DNA of 64,000 nt from Saccharopolyspora indica (GCF_027853965.1 NZ_JAQGLB010000019.1:1-64000); one strand, 5' to 3'. Numbered from the stretch's first letter, positions 1 through 8,293 are shown. Notes: generated from the letters alone by a model not told the origin. Numbers and translations are program-made.

Positions 1-87
1 CCAATGGAGGAATGCACGGTTCGTCCCGGATGCAGTGCGCGACGACCCGCCGTTGCCGGTGAACGTCTCCCCGGGTGACGGTGGTGG

Positions 88-582
88 TCAGGGGGCTTTC
101 GGGCGGGTCGCCTTGGTGCGCAGAACCGACACCGCCGCGCCGAGGAAACCGATGTTGAAGGCCATGTGGACCGCGGCCACCGCCCGCGCGAACTGCGAGA
201 CCGCGTGCACGTCGCCGAAGCCGACGGTGCTGGTGATCGACAGGGCGAAGTACAGCGCGTCGGTCTTGGTGCGCAGCTCGGCGATCGCGTCCGGCTGGTG
301 CTGGGCAAGCCCGAAGTAGACGGCGGCGAAGAACAGCACCGCCAGGTAGAGCGCGGCCACCACGCCCGCCATCGAGCTCCCGTGGTGCCCGCCCGACCGG
401 AACCGGCGCACCTGGACCATGATCAGCACCGAGACGACGAGCAGGCCGACGCCGAAGACCACGACCTCGCCGATGGTGCCGACGAGGCCGAACACCCCGA
501 TCGGCAGCGCGTAGTAGACGCCGGTGCACACCGCCACGGAGCCGACCGCGGCGGCCAGGTCGATCAGCACTCTCCGGGCCAC
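88..582 (-). CDS. Two-pore-type potassium channel (ion channel 2 family)
   Basis: This is a 164-residue membrane protein with about four hydrophobic segments (roughly 8-30, 38-57, 72-94 and 133-153). Residues 119-124 read TVGFGD, the classic K+ selectivity filter, placed in the P-loop between the last two helices. The family passively conducts K+ across the cytoplasmic membrane; no RCK/TrkA_N regulatory domain is fused. The start is GTG, giving VARRVLID. It is not coupled to the znu genes, whose last stop lies about 50 bases upstream of it. The 87 bases to its left hold no visible gene. The family is clear; the physiological role is not. Confidence 0.85.
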   Translation of the reverse strand: MARRVLIDLAAAVGSVAVCTGVYYALPIGVFGLVGTIGEVVVFGVGLLVVSVLIMVQVRRFRSGGHHGSSMAGVVAALYLAVLFFAAVYFGLAQHQPDAIAELRTKTDALYFALSITSTVGFGDVHAVSQFARAVAAVHMAFNIGFLGAAVSVLRTKATRPKAP

Positions 583-630
583 GATCGCCAGGTTGTGCCA
601 CCGGCGCGCCCGGCACCACTCGACCCGGCG

Positions 631-1509
631 TCAGGCGGCGGCGGGAGTCCTGGTCAGGCGGCTGAGGCGGCGCTTGCCGATCACCCGGCAGGCCAGGTAG
701 ATCACGAACGAGATGATCGTGACGAAGGCGCTCACCGGGGCACCCGGGGCCAGCGACAGGACAATGCCGCCCAGCACCGCGGCCTCCGCGAACACCACGG
801 CCAGCACGGTCGCCTTGAGCGGGCTCGCCGTCACCCGCGCCGCCGCCGCGCCCGGCGTCACCATCAGGGCCAGCACCAGCAGCGCGCCCACGGTTTGCAC
901 GCCGAGCGCGGTGGCCACTCCGACCAGCACCGCGAACAGCGGCGTCAGCACCCGCGCGGGCACTCCGCGCGCCGCGGCCACGTCGGGGTCGACGCTGGCG
1001 AACAGCAGCGGCCGGTACACGAAGGCGAACACCAGCAGCACGAGCAGCGCGCAGGCGGTGAGCAGCAGGACGTCGGCGGAGTCGACCCCGACGATCTGGC
1101 CGACCAGCAGGCTGAACTTGTTCGCGGTGCGCTCCGGGTTCAGCCACAGCAGGAGGACGCCGACGCCCAGGCCGAACGACAGGATCGCGCCGATCACCGA
1201 GTCGCGCTCGGTGCCGCGCTGGCCCAGCAGTCCCAGCAGCAGCGCGGCGACCACGGCACCGGCCAGCGCCCCGGTCCCCACGCTGACGCCGAACAGCAGC
1301 GCCGCGGCGGCGCCGGTGAAGGCGAGTTCGGCCGTGCCGTGCACGGCGAAGGACATCTTCCGCGCCACCACGAGCGGCGCCAGGCACCCGGACACCAGGC
1401 CGAGCGCGGCGGCGGCCAGCAGCGCCTGCTGGACGAACGGGTAGCCGAGCAGGTCGACCATCGCGCTGAAGTCGAAGAGCTTGCCCAGCGCCTCGGTGAT
1501 CGCGTTCAC
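631..1509 (-). CDS. znuB: Zinc/manganese ABC transporter permease ZnuB
   Basis: This is the membrane permease of a metal importer (ABC-3 family), 292 residues with seven to nine hydrophobic segments over nearly the whole length. The chosen start is GTG (VNAITEALG), whose first four bases GTGA overlap the stop of the ATPase gene at 1506-1509, as expected for translational coupling. A longer upstream reading is possible but would run through the ATPase gene. With ZnuC and the periplasmic-type binding lipoprotein ZnuA it should import Zn2+. The binding protein decides specificity, and its His-rich loop favours zinc over manganese. Confidence 0.9.
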   Translation of the reverse strand: MNAITEALGKLFDFSAMVDLLGYPFVQQALLAAAALGLVSGCLAPLVVARKMSFAVHGTAELAFTGAAAALLFGVSVGTGALAGAVVAALLLGLLGQRGTERDSVIGAILSFGLGVGVLLLWLNPERTANKFSLLVGQIVGVDSADVLLLTACALLVLLVFAFVYRPLLFASVDPDVAAARGVPARVLTPLFAVLVGVATALGVQTVGALLVLALMVTPGAAAARVTASPLKATVLAVVFAEAAVLGGIVLSLAPGAPVSAFVTIISFVIYLACRVIGKRRLSRLTRTPAAA

Positions 1510-2348
1510 GCCTCTTCCGCCTCTTGCACGTGGTGGTCGTGGTCGTCGGCACCCGCGACCACCAGCCTGCCGCCGACGCGGGCGACCTCGACATCGGTGC
1601 GGTACAGCTCGGACAGGGTGGCCGAGTTCATCACCTCGTCCGGCGGGCCGACCCGGAACCGGCCGTCGACCAGGTACAGCACCCGGTCGACCAGCGGCAG
1701 CACCGGGTTGATCTCGTGCGTGACGAACAGGACCGCCGCCCCGGCCTGCTGCGCCTGGTTGGCGATCAGCCGGCTCACCTTGCGCTGGTGCGCGATGTCC
1801 AGCGACAGCAGCGGCTCGTCGCACAGCAGCACCGACGGGTCGCTGACCAGCGCCTGCGCCACCCGCAGCCGCTGCTGCTCACCGCCGGAGAGCAGGCCCA
1901 GCGGCATCCGGGCGTACTCGGTCGCCTCCACCGCGCGCACCGCGGCCTCGACCCGCCGCTTGCGCTCGCGGCGGTTGCGGAACCCGACGCCCCAGTGGTG
2001 GCCGTCCAGCCCGAGCCCGACCAGATCGGTGCCGCGCACGGTGACGGTGGCCTCCAGCGCCCGCTGCTGCGGGATGTAGCCGATCCGGTTGCTGCCGCGC
2101 CGGGCCGGGCCGCCCGCGATCTCCACGGTGCCCGCGCTCAGCTGCTGCAGCCCGAGCAGCACCTTGAGCAGGCTGGTCTTGCCGGAACCGTTCGGCCCGA
2201 GCACGGCCAGGAACTCGCCGGGGGCGACTTCCAGGTCCAGGCCCGACCACAGGGTTCGGCTGCCGTAGGAGAGCGCGGCGTCGCGCAGCCGCACCGCGGG
2301 CGCGGTGGGCGGCGCGAGGACCGGCTCGGTCTCGGGTTTGGCGGTCAT
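1506..2348 (-). CDS. znuC: Zinc ABC transporter ATP-binding protein ZnuC
   Basis: This 280-residue ABC ATPase has Walker A GPNGSGKTS at 51-59, signature LSGGEQQ at 153-159, Walker B LLCDEP at 174-179 and an H-loop His at 211, so it should be catalytically competent. It energises metal uptake through the neighbouring permease. The gene starts only three bases after the znuA stop and overlaps znuB by four bases, so all three genes form one tightly coupled operon. The assignment to zinc rests on the neighbour ZnuA. Related MntB/TroB ATPases cannot be separated by sequence alone. Confidence 0.9.
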   Translation of the reverse strand: MTAKPETEPVLAPPTAPAVRLRDAALSYGSRTLWSGLDLEVAPGEFLAVLGPNGSGKTSLLKVLLGLQQLSAGTVEIAGGPARRGSNRIGYIPQQRALEATVTVRGTDLVGLGLDGHHWGVGFRNRRERKRRVEAAVRAVEATEYARMPLGLLSGGEQQRLRVAQALVSDPSVLLCDEPLLSLDIAHQRKVSRLIANQAQQAGAAVLFVTHEINPVLPLVDRVLYLVDGRFRVGPPDEVMNSATLSELYRTDVEVARVGGRLVVAGADDHDHHVQEAEEA

Positions 2349-2351
2349 GTC

Positions 2352-3422
2352 TCAGCGATTCTGGTTCAGGGCGTTCTGCAACGCGGCGATCTGGGTGTCC
2401 ATCCACTGCACGTAGGTCTTGCCCTCCGGCAGCGTTTCGGTCATCTCGACGACCTGGATCTGGTTCTGCTCCGCGGCGGTGCGCACGTTGCGGGTGACCG
2501 GCGATTCGGTCTGCGGGTTGTAGATGACCGCCACCGCCTGCTTGGCGTTGATCGCGTTCTGGATCTCGGCGACGGCCGCCGCCGAAGGGTCGGTCTCGGC
2601 CTCGATGGCCTTGACGAAGGACTGCGGGGTCACGTCCTGCAGCCCGGCGGCTTCGACCAGGTAGTGCGCGACGGGCTCGGTGACGATGACCGGCTTGCCC
2701 TGGTTGGCGGCGGCGATCTCGCCGACCTTGCCCTCCAGCGCGCCGACCTCGGCCTCGAACTGCCCGGCGGCCTGGCGGAACTGCTCGGCCTTGGCGGGCT
2801 GGAGCTTGCCGAGCTCGGTGGCGACCTGGTCGGCGACCTCGTGCACCACGTGCAGGTCGTACCAGACGTGCTCGTTCACCGAGTGGTCGTGCCCTTCGTG
2901 GCCGTGCTCCTCCGGGGCCGCAGGCTGATCGCCGTGGCCTTCGTGGCCGTGCTCCTCCGGAGCCGCGGGCTGATCGCCGTGGCCTTCGTGGCCGTGCTCC
3001 TCCGGAGCCGCGGGCTGGTCGCCGTGGCCTTCGTGGCCGTTCTGCTCGCCCTCGTGCTCGTCCTTGACGGCTTCCACGGTGGGCTTCTGGTTGCCGCTGC
3101 CGAGGATCTGCTCGATGAACTCGTCGTAGCCGCCGCCGTTGAACACCACCAGGTGGGCGTCGGTGACCTTGGCGGCGTCCTGCGGGGTGCTCTCGTAGGA
3201 GTGCGGGTCGGCGCTGGGGTCGCTGACGATCGACTCGACCTCGACGGCGTCGCCGCCGACTGCCTGCACGACGCTGCCCCAGACGCTGGTGGACGCGACG
3301 ACCTTGATCTTGTCATCGGCACCGGGTGCGGCCTGCTCCCCGGTTCCGCAGGCGGTCAGGGCGACAGCGGTGGCGGCCAGCCCGGCCAGGGCGGTGGACG
3401 CAGCGCGACGGCGGGAGGTCAT
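2352..3422 (-). CDS. znuA: Zinc-binding lipoprotein ZnuA with His-rich tandem repeat
   Basis: This cluster A-1 solute-binding protein is 356 residues long. It has a lipoprotein signal with lipobox LTAC (Cys25), so it is tethered outside the membrane. Likely metal ligands include His74 (DPHSYE) and His185 (NEHVWYD). Between them lies an acidic, His-rich loop (about 122-180) containing three copies of a 15-residue repeat, EGHGDQPAAPEEHGH. Such loops are typical of zinc-binding members. The ATG is preceded by AGGAG at 8 bases. It heads the znuACB operon, and a Zur-like palindrome lies about 60 bases upstream of its start. Confidence 0.92.
   Translation of the reverse strand: MTSRRRAASTALAGLAATAVALTACGTGEQAAPGADDKIKVVASTSVWGSVVQAVGGDAVEVESIVSDPSADPHSYESTPQDAAKVTDAHLVVFNGGGYDEFIEQILGSGNQKPTVEAVKDEHEGEQNGHEGHGDQPAAPEEHGHEGHGDQPAAPEEHGHEGHGDQPAAPEEHGHEGHDHSVNEHVWYDLHVVHEVADQVATELGKLQPAKAEQFRQAAGQFEAEVGALEGKVGEIAAANQGKPVIVTEPVAHYLVEAAGLQDVTPQSFVKAIEAETDPSAAAVAEIQNAINAKQAVAVIYNPQTESPVTRNVRTAAEQNQIQVVEMTETLPEGKTYVQWMDTQIAALQNALNQNR
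2898..3032 (-). repeat. Three tandem 45-bp units inside znuA
   Basis: Three in-frame 45-base units encode EGHGDQPAAPEEHGH each time (ZnuA residues 131-175). The units are almost identical in DNA, with only a few synonymous differences. This suggests recent duplication and probable copy-number variation between strains. Confidence 0.9.
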
Positions 3423-3479
3423 CTAGCGCACTCCTAGGTGATCTTGTGCGCAGCAGGCGGACGGCTTACTGCGAACGGT

Positions 3480-3492
3480 AACGGAAACCGTT
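3480..3492. promoter_or_regulatory. Candidate Zur operator upstream of znuA
   Basis: The inverted repeat AACGG-AAA-CCGTT lies 58-70 bases upstream of the znuA start, embedded in GGTAACGGAAACCGTTGTCA. Read on the coding strand, TGACAACGG...CCGTTA resembles the actinobacterial Zur box (TGAAAACGATTTTCA type). It would repress znuACB when zinc is sufficient. The match is partial, so the assignment is inferred from position and gene function. Confidence 0.45.
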
Positions 3493-3561
3493 GTCATCTA
3501 CAGTCTAAGCACGTCGTTCCACAACACTCCACCGAGTGGGTTATTCCCCACGAAACGCGAA

Positions 3562-3588
3562 GACGCCCCCGCCGGGAGCGGGGGCGTC
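3562..3588 (-). terminator. Hairpin terminator after the sugar ABC ATPase gene
   Basis: Perfect 11-bp stem (GACGCCCCCGC / GCGGGGGCGTC) with a 5-base loop. On the minus strand it is followed by a T-rich stretch (TCTTCGCGTTTCG). It lies beyond the 3' end of the ATPase gene and upstream of znuA, so it should separate the two minus-strand units. Confidence 0.6.
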
Positions 3589-3625
3589 GGAGCGAGCAGC
3601 GGACGGCGCCGGTCGGGTGGGTGGT

Positions 3626-3669
3626 CCGTGAGTGTTTTGGGGCGCTATGGCACCCCAAAACGCGCACGG
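3626..3669. repeat. 44-bp dispersed palindrome, copy 1
   Basis: Begins CCGTGAGTGTTTTGGGG and ends CCCCAAAAC..CACGG around a CTATGG centre. The flanks (GGTGGGTGG / CCACCCACC) extend the stem. It lies just after the 3' end of the sugar ABC ATPase gene. It is one of eight copies in the window. Confidence 0.85.
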
Positions 3670-3708
3670 CCCACCCACCGCTGAACAGCCGGGAAAACCC
3701 TTCGCGGG

Positions 3709-4803
3709 TCAGCCAACCAGGCGGAGGCCGGTCTCCGGGTGGAACAGGTGCACCTCGGTGCTGTCGCGGAGGGCGACCTTGACGTGCTGGCCCAGGGCCG
3801 GCGGCGTGCGGCCGTCGGCGCGGACCACGAAGCGCTCCTGCGAGCCGTTGACGTCGATGGCGCCGTGGATCAGCGCGTCCGCACCCAGCTCCTCGACGAG
3901 CTCGACGGTCATGTCCATGCCGTCGTCCTCGCTGGGGACCAGCGACAGCGCCTCCGGGCGCACGCCGAAGGTGACCTCCTTGAGGCCGTCGGCGGCGGCC
4001 AGCACGTCGCGGGACAGCGGGATCGTGGTCCCGTCGAGCACCGCGCCTTCGCTGGTCAGCGGCACCGTCTTGAGGTTCATCGCCGGCGAGCCGATGAAGC
4101 CGGCCACGAACGCGTTCGCCGGGTTCTCGTACAGCTCGCGCGGGCTGGCGCACTGCTGCAGCAGGCCGTCCTTGAGCACCGCGACGCGGTGCCCCATCGT
4201 CATCGCCTCGACCTGGTCGTGGGTGACGTAGATGGTCGTGGTGCCCAGCCGCTTCTGCAGCGCGGCGATGTTGGCGCGGGTCTCCACGCGCAGCTTGGCG
4301 TCGAGGTTCGACAGCGGCTCGTCCATCAGGAACACGCTGGGCTCGCGGACGATCGCGCGCCCCATCGCCACCCGCTGCCGCTGACCACCGGAGAGCGCCT
4401 TGGGCTTGCGGTCCAGGTACTTCTCCAGGTCCAGCATCCGGGCGGCTTCGGTGACCTTCTCCTTGATGACGTCCTTGGGCGTCTTGCGGAGCTTGAGCGC
4501 GAAGCCCATGTTCTCGGCCACGGTCATGTGCGGGTAGAGCGCGTAGGACTGGAACACCATCGCGATGTCCCGGTTCTTCGGCGGCGTGTGGGTGACATCG
4601 GTTCCGCCGATCGTGATGCCGCCCTCGTCGACGTCCTCCAGGCCGGCGAGCATTCGCAGCGCTGTCGACTTGCCCGACCCCGACGGGCCGACCAGCACCA
4701 GGAACTCCCCGTCCGCAATGTCCAGTTCCAGCTGGTCAACAGCGCGAACCGGCGGATTCCCCTGGTACACCCGAGACGCGTTGACGTATGCAACCTCAGC
4801 CAT
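3709..4803 (-). CDS. Sugar ABC transporter ATPase, MsmX/UgpC/MalK type
   Basis: This 364-residue CUT1-type ABC ATPase has Walker A GPSGSGKST at 39-47, LSGGQ at 137-141, Walker B VFLMDEP at 157-163, and a C-terminal TOBE/regulatory region. Proteins of this kind energise several carbohydrate importers and are often encoded away from their permeases; none is present here. The start at MAEVAYVN was preferred over an upstream ATG at 4866 because GAAAGGTG lies 8-9 bases before it and the family begins there. It is transcribed divergently from a LacI-type gene, and operator-like repeats sit between them. Confidence 0.9.
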   Translation of the reverse strand: MAEVAYVNASRVYQGNPPVRAVDQLELDIADGEFLVLVGPSGSGKSTALRMLAGLEDVDEGGITIGGTDVTHTPPKNRDIAMVFQSYALYPHMTVAENMGFALKLRKTPKDVIKEKVTEAARMLDLEKYLDRKPKALSGGQRQRVAMGRAIVREPSVFLMDEPLSNLDAKLRVETRANIAALQKRLGTTTIYVTHDQVEAMTMGHRVAVLKDGLLQQCASPRELYENPANAFVAGFIGSPAMNLKTVPLTSEGAVLDGTTIPLSRDVLAAADGLKEVTFGVRPEALSLVPSEDDGMDMTVELVEELGADALIHGAIDVNGSQERFVVRADGRTPPALGQHVKVALRDSTEVHLFHPETGLRLVG

Positions 4804-4824
4804 GTGTGACGCACCTTTCAACTG

Positions 4825-4849
4825 AACCGGTCCCGAAACGGTAACCGGT
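4825..4849. promoter_or_regulatory. Candidate LacI-family operator near the sugar ATPase start
   Basis: AACCGGT and its partner ACCGGT flank GAAACGGTAACCGG, 22-46 bases upstream of the sugar ATPase start. The sequence resembles the palindrome at 4973-4985 next to the LacI gene. That is consistent with one regulator binding both promoters. Confidence 0.45.
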
Positions 4850-4972
4850 CCAACACCAAAGGTCATCCCCTCGAATGAACCAACTCGCTACGTAATCACG
4901 CAGAGTCGCTCCGTGTTCACCACTCGAACATGAGTGGGATATGCATCATGCTCACTTCACCGAGGGGTACTG

Positions 4973-4985
4973 AACCGTTACGGTT
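4973..4985. promoter_or_regulatory. Candidate autoregulatory LacI operator
   Basis: AACCGT-T-ACGGTT is a perfect palindrome with a single central base, only five bases upstream of the LacI-family ATG. LacI-type operators typically have this size and symmetry. Binding here would block the regulator's own promoter and start. Confidence 0.5.
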
Positions 4986-4990
4986 CCTCC

Positions 4991-6091
4991 ATGGCGCGGT
5001 CAACGAATGCCCGGCGGCCTGCGACGCTCGCCTCGCTCGCTGCAGAACTCGGGGTCTCCAGGACCACGGTTTCGAATGCGTACAACCGTCCTGACCAGCT
5101 CTCCCCCGAGCTGCGCAAGCGGGTTCTGGAGACGGCTCGCCGGCTCGGCTACCCCGGTCCGGACCCGGTGGCGCGGTCGCTGCGCACCCGGAAGGCGGGT
5201 GCCGTCGGCCTGCTGCTCACCGAGAACCTCTCCTACGCGTTCCGCGATCCAGGCGCCGTGGGCTTCCTCGAAGGGCTGGCGCTGGCCTGCGAGGACGCCG
5301 GTCAGGGCCTGACCCTCATCCCGGCGAGCCCGGAGCGCGAGGACGTCGCCGCGGTGCACCGCGCCGGGGTGGACGGCTTCGTCGTCTACTCCGTGCCCGA
5401 GGACGACCCGCACCTGGCCGCCGTGCTCGAGCGCCCGGTGCCGGTGGTGGTCTGCGACCAGCCGCGGCTGGACAACGTGGACTGGGTCGGCCCGGACGAC
5501 CGCAAGGCCATCAAGAGCGTCGCCGACCACCTGATCGGGCTCGGCCACCGCCGCATCGGCGTGCTGTGCATGCGCCTGGCCCGCGGCCGCAACGACGGCC
5601 CCGCATCCGTGCAGCGGCAGGCGAACGCCAGCTTCCACGTGCAGAAGCTCCGGCTGACCGCGCTGGCCGAGGTCTTCAGCGAAGCAGGCGTGGACTGGAC
5701 GACGATCCCGGTGGTGGAGCGCTTCGACCACACCACGGCCTCCGGCGCGTCGGCGGCCGCCCAGCTGCTGGAGATCGACCCGGACATCACCGCGATCGTC
5801 TGCACCTCGGACATCCTCGCGCTGGGCGCGCTCAGCGAGGCCCGCAACCGCGGCCTGCGGGTGCCGGAGGACCTGACGATCACCGGTTTCGACGGCATCC
5901 CGGACGCCGAGCGGGCGGGCCTGACCACGGTCCGCCAGCCGTGGCTGGAGAAGGGCCGGGCGGCGGGCCGCCTGCTGCTGGAACCCGGCGAGCCGGGCAG
6001 GCCCCGCCACATCCAGCTGGAGACGCAGCTGATCACCGGATCCACCTCGGCCCCGCCCCGCTCCGCCGAGGAGCGCTGGTTCGGCCCGTGA
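4991..6091 (+). CDS. LacI-family transcriptional regulator
   Basis: This 366-residue regulator has an N-terminal helix-turn-helix (about 12-32: TLASLAAELGVSRTTVSNAY), a hinge helix around 50-60, and a periplasmic-binding-protein-like effector domain for a sugar or related ligand. The ATG giving MARSTNARR was chosen over an upstream ATG at 4934 because family members start close to the HTH. No clear ribosome site is visible. It is divergent from the MsmX/UgpC-type ATPase, so it probably controls that gene and itself. The inducer cannot be predicted. Confidence 0.9.
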   Translation: MARSTNARRPATLASLAAELGVSRTTVSNAYNRPDQLSPELRKRVLETARRLGYPGPDPVARSLRTRKAGAVGLLLTENLSYAFRDPGAVGFLEGLALACEDAGQGLTLIPASPEREDVAAVHRAGVDGFVVYSVPEDDPHLAAVLERPVPVVVCDQPRLDNVDWVGPDDRKAIKSVADHLIGLGHRRIGVLCMRLARGRNDGPASVQRQANASFHVQKLRLTALAEVFSEAGVDWTTIPVVERFDHTTASGASAAAQLLEIDPDITAIVCTSDILALGALSEARNRGLRVPEDLTITGFDGIPDAERAGLTTVRQPWLEKGRAAGRLLLEPGEPGRPRHIQLETQLITGSTSAPPRSAEERWFGP

Positions 6092-6119
6092 CCCGCGACG
6101 TCACCTGATGCCGTGACGC

Positions 6120-6148
6120 TCCGGCGCGTCGGTGCCCGACACGCCGGA
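6120..6148. terminator. Bidirectional hairpin between lacI and the spermidine-synthase-like gene
   Basis: TCCGGCG-C-GTCGG and CCGAC-A-CGCCGGA form a long stem with a 3-base loop in the gap between two converging genes. There is no T-run on either side, as is usual for terminators in this GC range. Its core GGCGCGTC...GACACGCC recurs at 48854-48887. Confidence 0.5.
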
Positions 6149-6167
6149 ACCGCACCCGGCCCGGAGA

Positions 6168-7841
6168 TCAGTAGTTCTCCCACTCGCCTTGGGCGTGCTG
6201 GAGGATCGTCGGGTGCATGAGGGTCGACGGTTCCATGCCGGGGATGCGCGTCCGGTCCGGCGGGAACGTCGCCGCGGCTCGCAGAGTCGGCTCGTCCAGG
6301 GAACGCAGGGGCGGAACGTCCGCGGGCAGCCGCAGTTCCGGTGCTCCCGGCGAGGCCAACGGGCTCCGCGCTTTCCCGGACTCCGCAACTTCCATTGAAG
6401 TTGGACGTCCGATTTCCATTGAAATCGCATCGCCCTGATCCGCCGCCGAGGCGATGTGGAAGCCCCACTCGCCGAAGCTCGGCACCGTCACCGCGTAGGG
6501 CGCGGTGTTCAGGTGCGCCGCGCGCATGGACGCCTCGATGTTCCAGAACGCCTTGGGCGCGAAGAACGGCGAGCCCGCCTGCACCACCGCGCGCGCGTCG
6601 TCGGCCATCGCGTGGCGGACCAGGCCGTAGAACTCCGTCGAGTACAGCTTCGCGGTGGCCGTGGAGTCCGCGTCGGGCATGTCGACCAGCACCACGTCGT
6701 AGCGGTCGCGGTTCTCGCGCAGCCAGGTGAAGGCGTCCGAGGCGACCGTGCGCACCCGCGGGTCGTCGAAGGAGCGTCCGTTCAAGGCCGACACCCGCGG
6801 ATCGGTGCGGGCGAGCTCCAGCACGGCCGGGTCCAGCTCCACCAGCGTGGCCTCGCGGACGTCCGGGTAGCGCAGCACTTCCCGCAGCACCAGGCCGTCC
6901 CCGCCGCCCAGCACCAGGACGCGACCGCGGGGGCCTGCCATCGCCGGGTGCACCATCGCCTCGTGGTACCGGTACTCGTCCGCCGAGCTGAACTGCAGAT
7001 CGCCGTTGAGGTACATGCGGGTGTCGGGCGTGCCCTTGAGCGACACCGACTCGGTGAGCACGACCTCCTGGTAGGGCGTGCGCTCTGCGTGCACCACGGG
7101 ATCGGCGTACAGCGCCTGCCGCGCGGTGATCTCGAAGTCGTCGGCGAACACGTAGGCGCTCACCAGCAGCCCGCCCACCAGCACCGAGATGCCGGTCAGC
7201 ACCAGCACGGCGCGCTTGGACAGCTCGCGGCGGAACACCGTCAGCACCAGCCCGATCCCGGCCGCCGCGTTCACCAGGCCGACCACCAGCGCGCCCTGCA
7301 CCTGCCCGAACAGCGGCAGCAGGAGGAACGGGAACGCCAGGCCGCCGACCAGCCCACCGACGTAGTCGGCGGCGAACAGGTCGGCGACCGCCGATCCGGC
7401 GTCCTGCCGCCGGATCCGCTGCAGCAGCACCATCAGCAGCGGGATCTCCGCGCCGATGAGCACGCCCAGCACCAGCGCGGTCGCGATCAGCGCCGGGGTG
7501 TAGAGGCTCAGCCACGCGAAGGCCGCGTAGAGCAGCAGCACGCTGAGCCCGCCCAGCAGGGCGAGGAGCAGCTCGATGGCGGCGAACGCCTCGGCCGCCC
7601 AGCGCTGCAGGGGCTTCGCGGCCAGCGCGCCGACGCCCATCGCGAAGACCATCAGCGACAGCACGATCGAGGCCTGGCCGACGGTGTCGCCGATCAGGTA
7701 GCTGCCCAGGGCGACCAGCGCGAGCTCGTAGACCAGACCGCAGGCCGCACAGACGAACACCGCCACCAGCACGGCGGTCCGGGCGAGCCGGCTGCGCGGT
7801 CTGCTGGGGGCGGTGTCCGGTTCGGTGTCGGTCGCGGTCAC
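6168..7841 (-). CDS. Membrane-anchored spermidine-synthase-like protein
   Basis: This 557-residue protein has seven or so transmembrane helices (about 20-230) followed by a cytoplasmic aminopropyltransferase/methyltransferase fold (about 240-465). The binding motif LGGGDG is at 311-316 and the acidic site LVDMPDADS at 385-393. True spermidine synthases transfer aminopropyl from decarboxylated AdoMet to putrescine; the substrate of this membrane subfamily is not established. The GTG start overlaps the DUF350 stop (GTGA), so it is the last gene of a coupled operon. Residues about 470-500 look like an insertion compared with the expected join to the conserved tail. They contain two palindromic repeats read in frame. 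Confidence 0.85.
   Translation of the reverse strand: MTATDTEPDTAPSRPRSRLARTAVLVAVFVCAACGLVYELALVALGSYLIGDTVGQASIVLSLMVFAMGVGALAAKPLQRWAAEAFAAIELLLALLGGLSVLLLYAAFAWLSLYTPALIATALVLGVLIGAEIPLLMVLLQRIRRQDAGSAVADLFAADYVGGLVGGLAFPFLLLPLFGQVQGALVVGLVNAAAGIGLVLTVFRRELSKRAVLVLTGISVLVGGLLVSAYVFADDFEITARQALYADPVVHAERTPYQEVVLTESVSLKGTPDTRMYLNGDLQFSSADEYRYHEAMVHPAMAGPRGRVLVLGGGDGLVLREVLRYPDVREATLVELDPAVLELARTDPRVSALNGRSFDDPRVRTVASDAFTWLRENRDRYDVVLVDMPDADSTATAKLYSTEFYGLVRHAMADDARAVVQAGSPFFAPKAFWNIEASMRAAHLNTAPYAVTVPSFGEWGFHIASAADQGDAISMEIGRPTSMEVAESGKARSPLASPGAPELRLPADVPPLRSLDEPTLRAAATFPPDRTRIPGMEPSTLMHPTILQHAQGEWENY
6386..6427. repeat. Pair of ATT-centred palindromes inside a coding sequence
   Basis: Two 18-bp imperfect palindromes, CAACTTCCATTGAAGTTG (6386-6403) and CGATTTCCATTGAAATCG (6410-6427), share the centre TTCCATTGAA and are six bases apart. 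They encode part of GDAISMEIGRPTSMEVAES near the C-terminus of the spermidine-synthase-like protein. A closely related pair lies between genes at 48893-48934. Confidence 0.85.
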
Positions 7842-8263
7842 CAGATCGCCGCGGCGATGATCACCGCGATCACCAGGTGCGCACCCGCCGAGACCCAGGT
7901 CGCCGGGTGCAGGTTCGGGGTGGCCAGCTCCTCGCCGAGCTTGCCGGGCGTGATCAGGTCGATCAGCAGGAACGACAGGCTCATCAGGATCAGCCCGAGG
8001 ACGCCGTAGGCGAGGGTGCCGATCAGCCCGGCGACCAGGTCGTCGGAGCTGGCCGCGATCGCCGTGGTCAGGATGACCCCGACGCCGAGCAGACCGGAGA
8101 CCAGCAGCAGCGCCGCGTTGGGGTTGCGCTGCACCCAGATCAGGTCGCGCAGCCTGCCCGGTGTGGCCAGGTCGACGAGCACGTAGCCGAGCGCCATCAT
8201 CGCCACGCCGATCACCCCGTAGGCGACCGCGGCGAGCAAGCCGTGGAGCAGTTGCTGGAGCAA
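7838..8263 (-). CDS. DUF350 family membrane protein
   Basis: This 141-residue protein has four hydrophobic helices arranged as an internal duplication: each half carries a D-L-x-TPG motif (VDLATPGRL near 30-38 and IDLITPGKL near 101-110). This is the hallmark of the DUF350 family, whose biochemical role is unknown. It is coupled by a GTGA overlap to the following spermidine-synthase-like gene and sits in an operon of membrane-linked proteins of unknown function. No enzymatic residues are obvious, so a channel or scaffold role is possible. Confidence 0.8.
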   Translation of the reverse strand: MLQQLLHGLLAAVAYGVIGVAMMALGYVLVDLATPGRLRDLIWVQRNPNAALLLVSGLLGVGVILTTAIAASSDDLVAGLIGTLAYGVLGLILMSLSFLLIDLITPGKLGEELATPNLHPATWVSAGAHLVIAVIIAAAIW

Positions 8264-8293
8264 GGTGAAGTCCTTCTCGTGTCGTGAACGGGG

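Noticed and set aside
166-2079. Long plus-strand ORF over the channel and znuB/znuC
   Set aside because: It is antisense to three clear genes, has no family features, and reflects high GC in a shadow frame.
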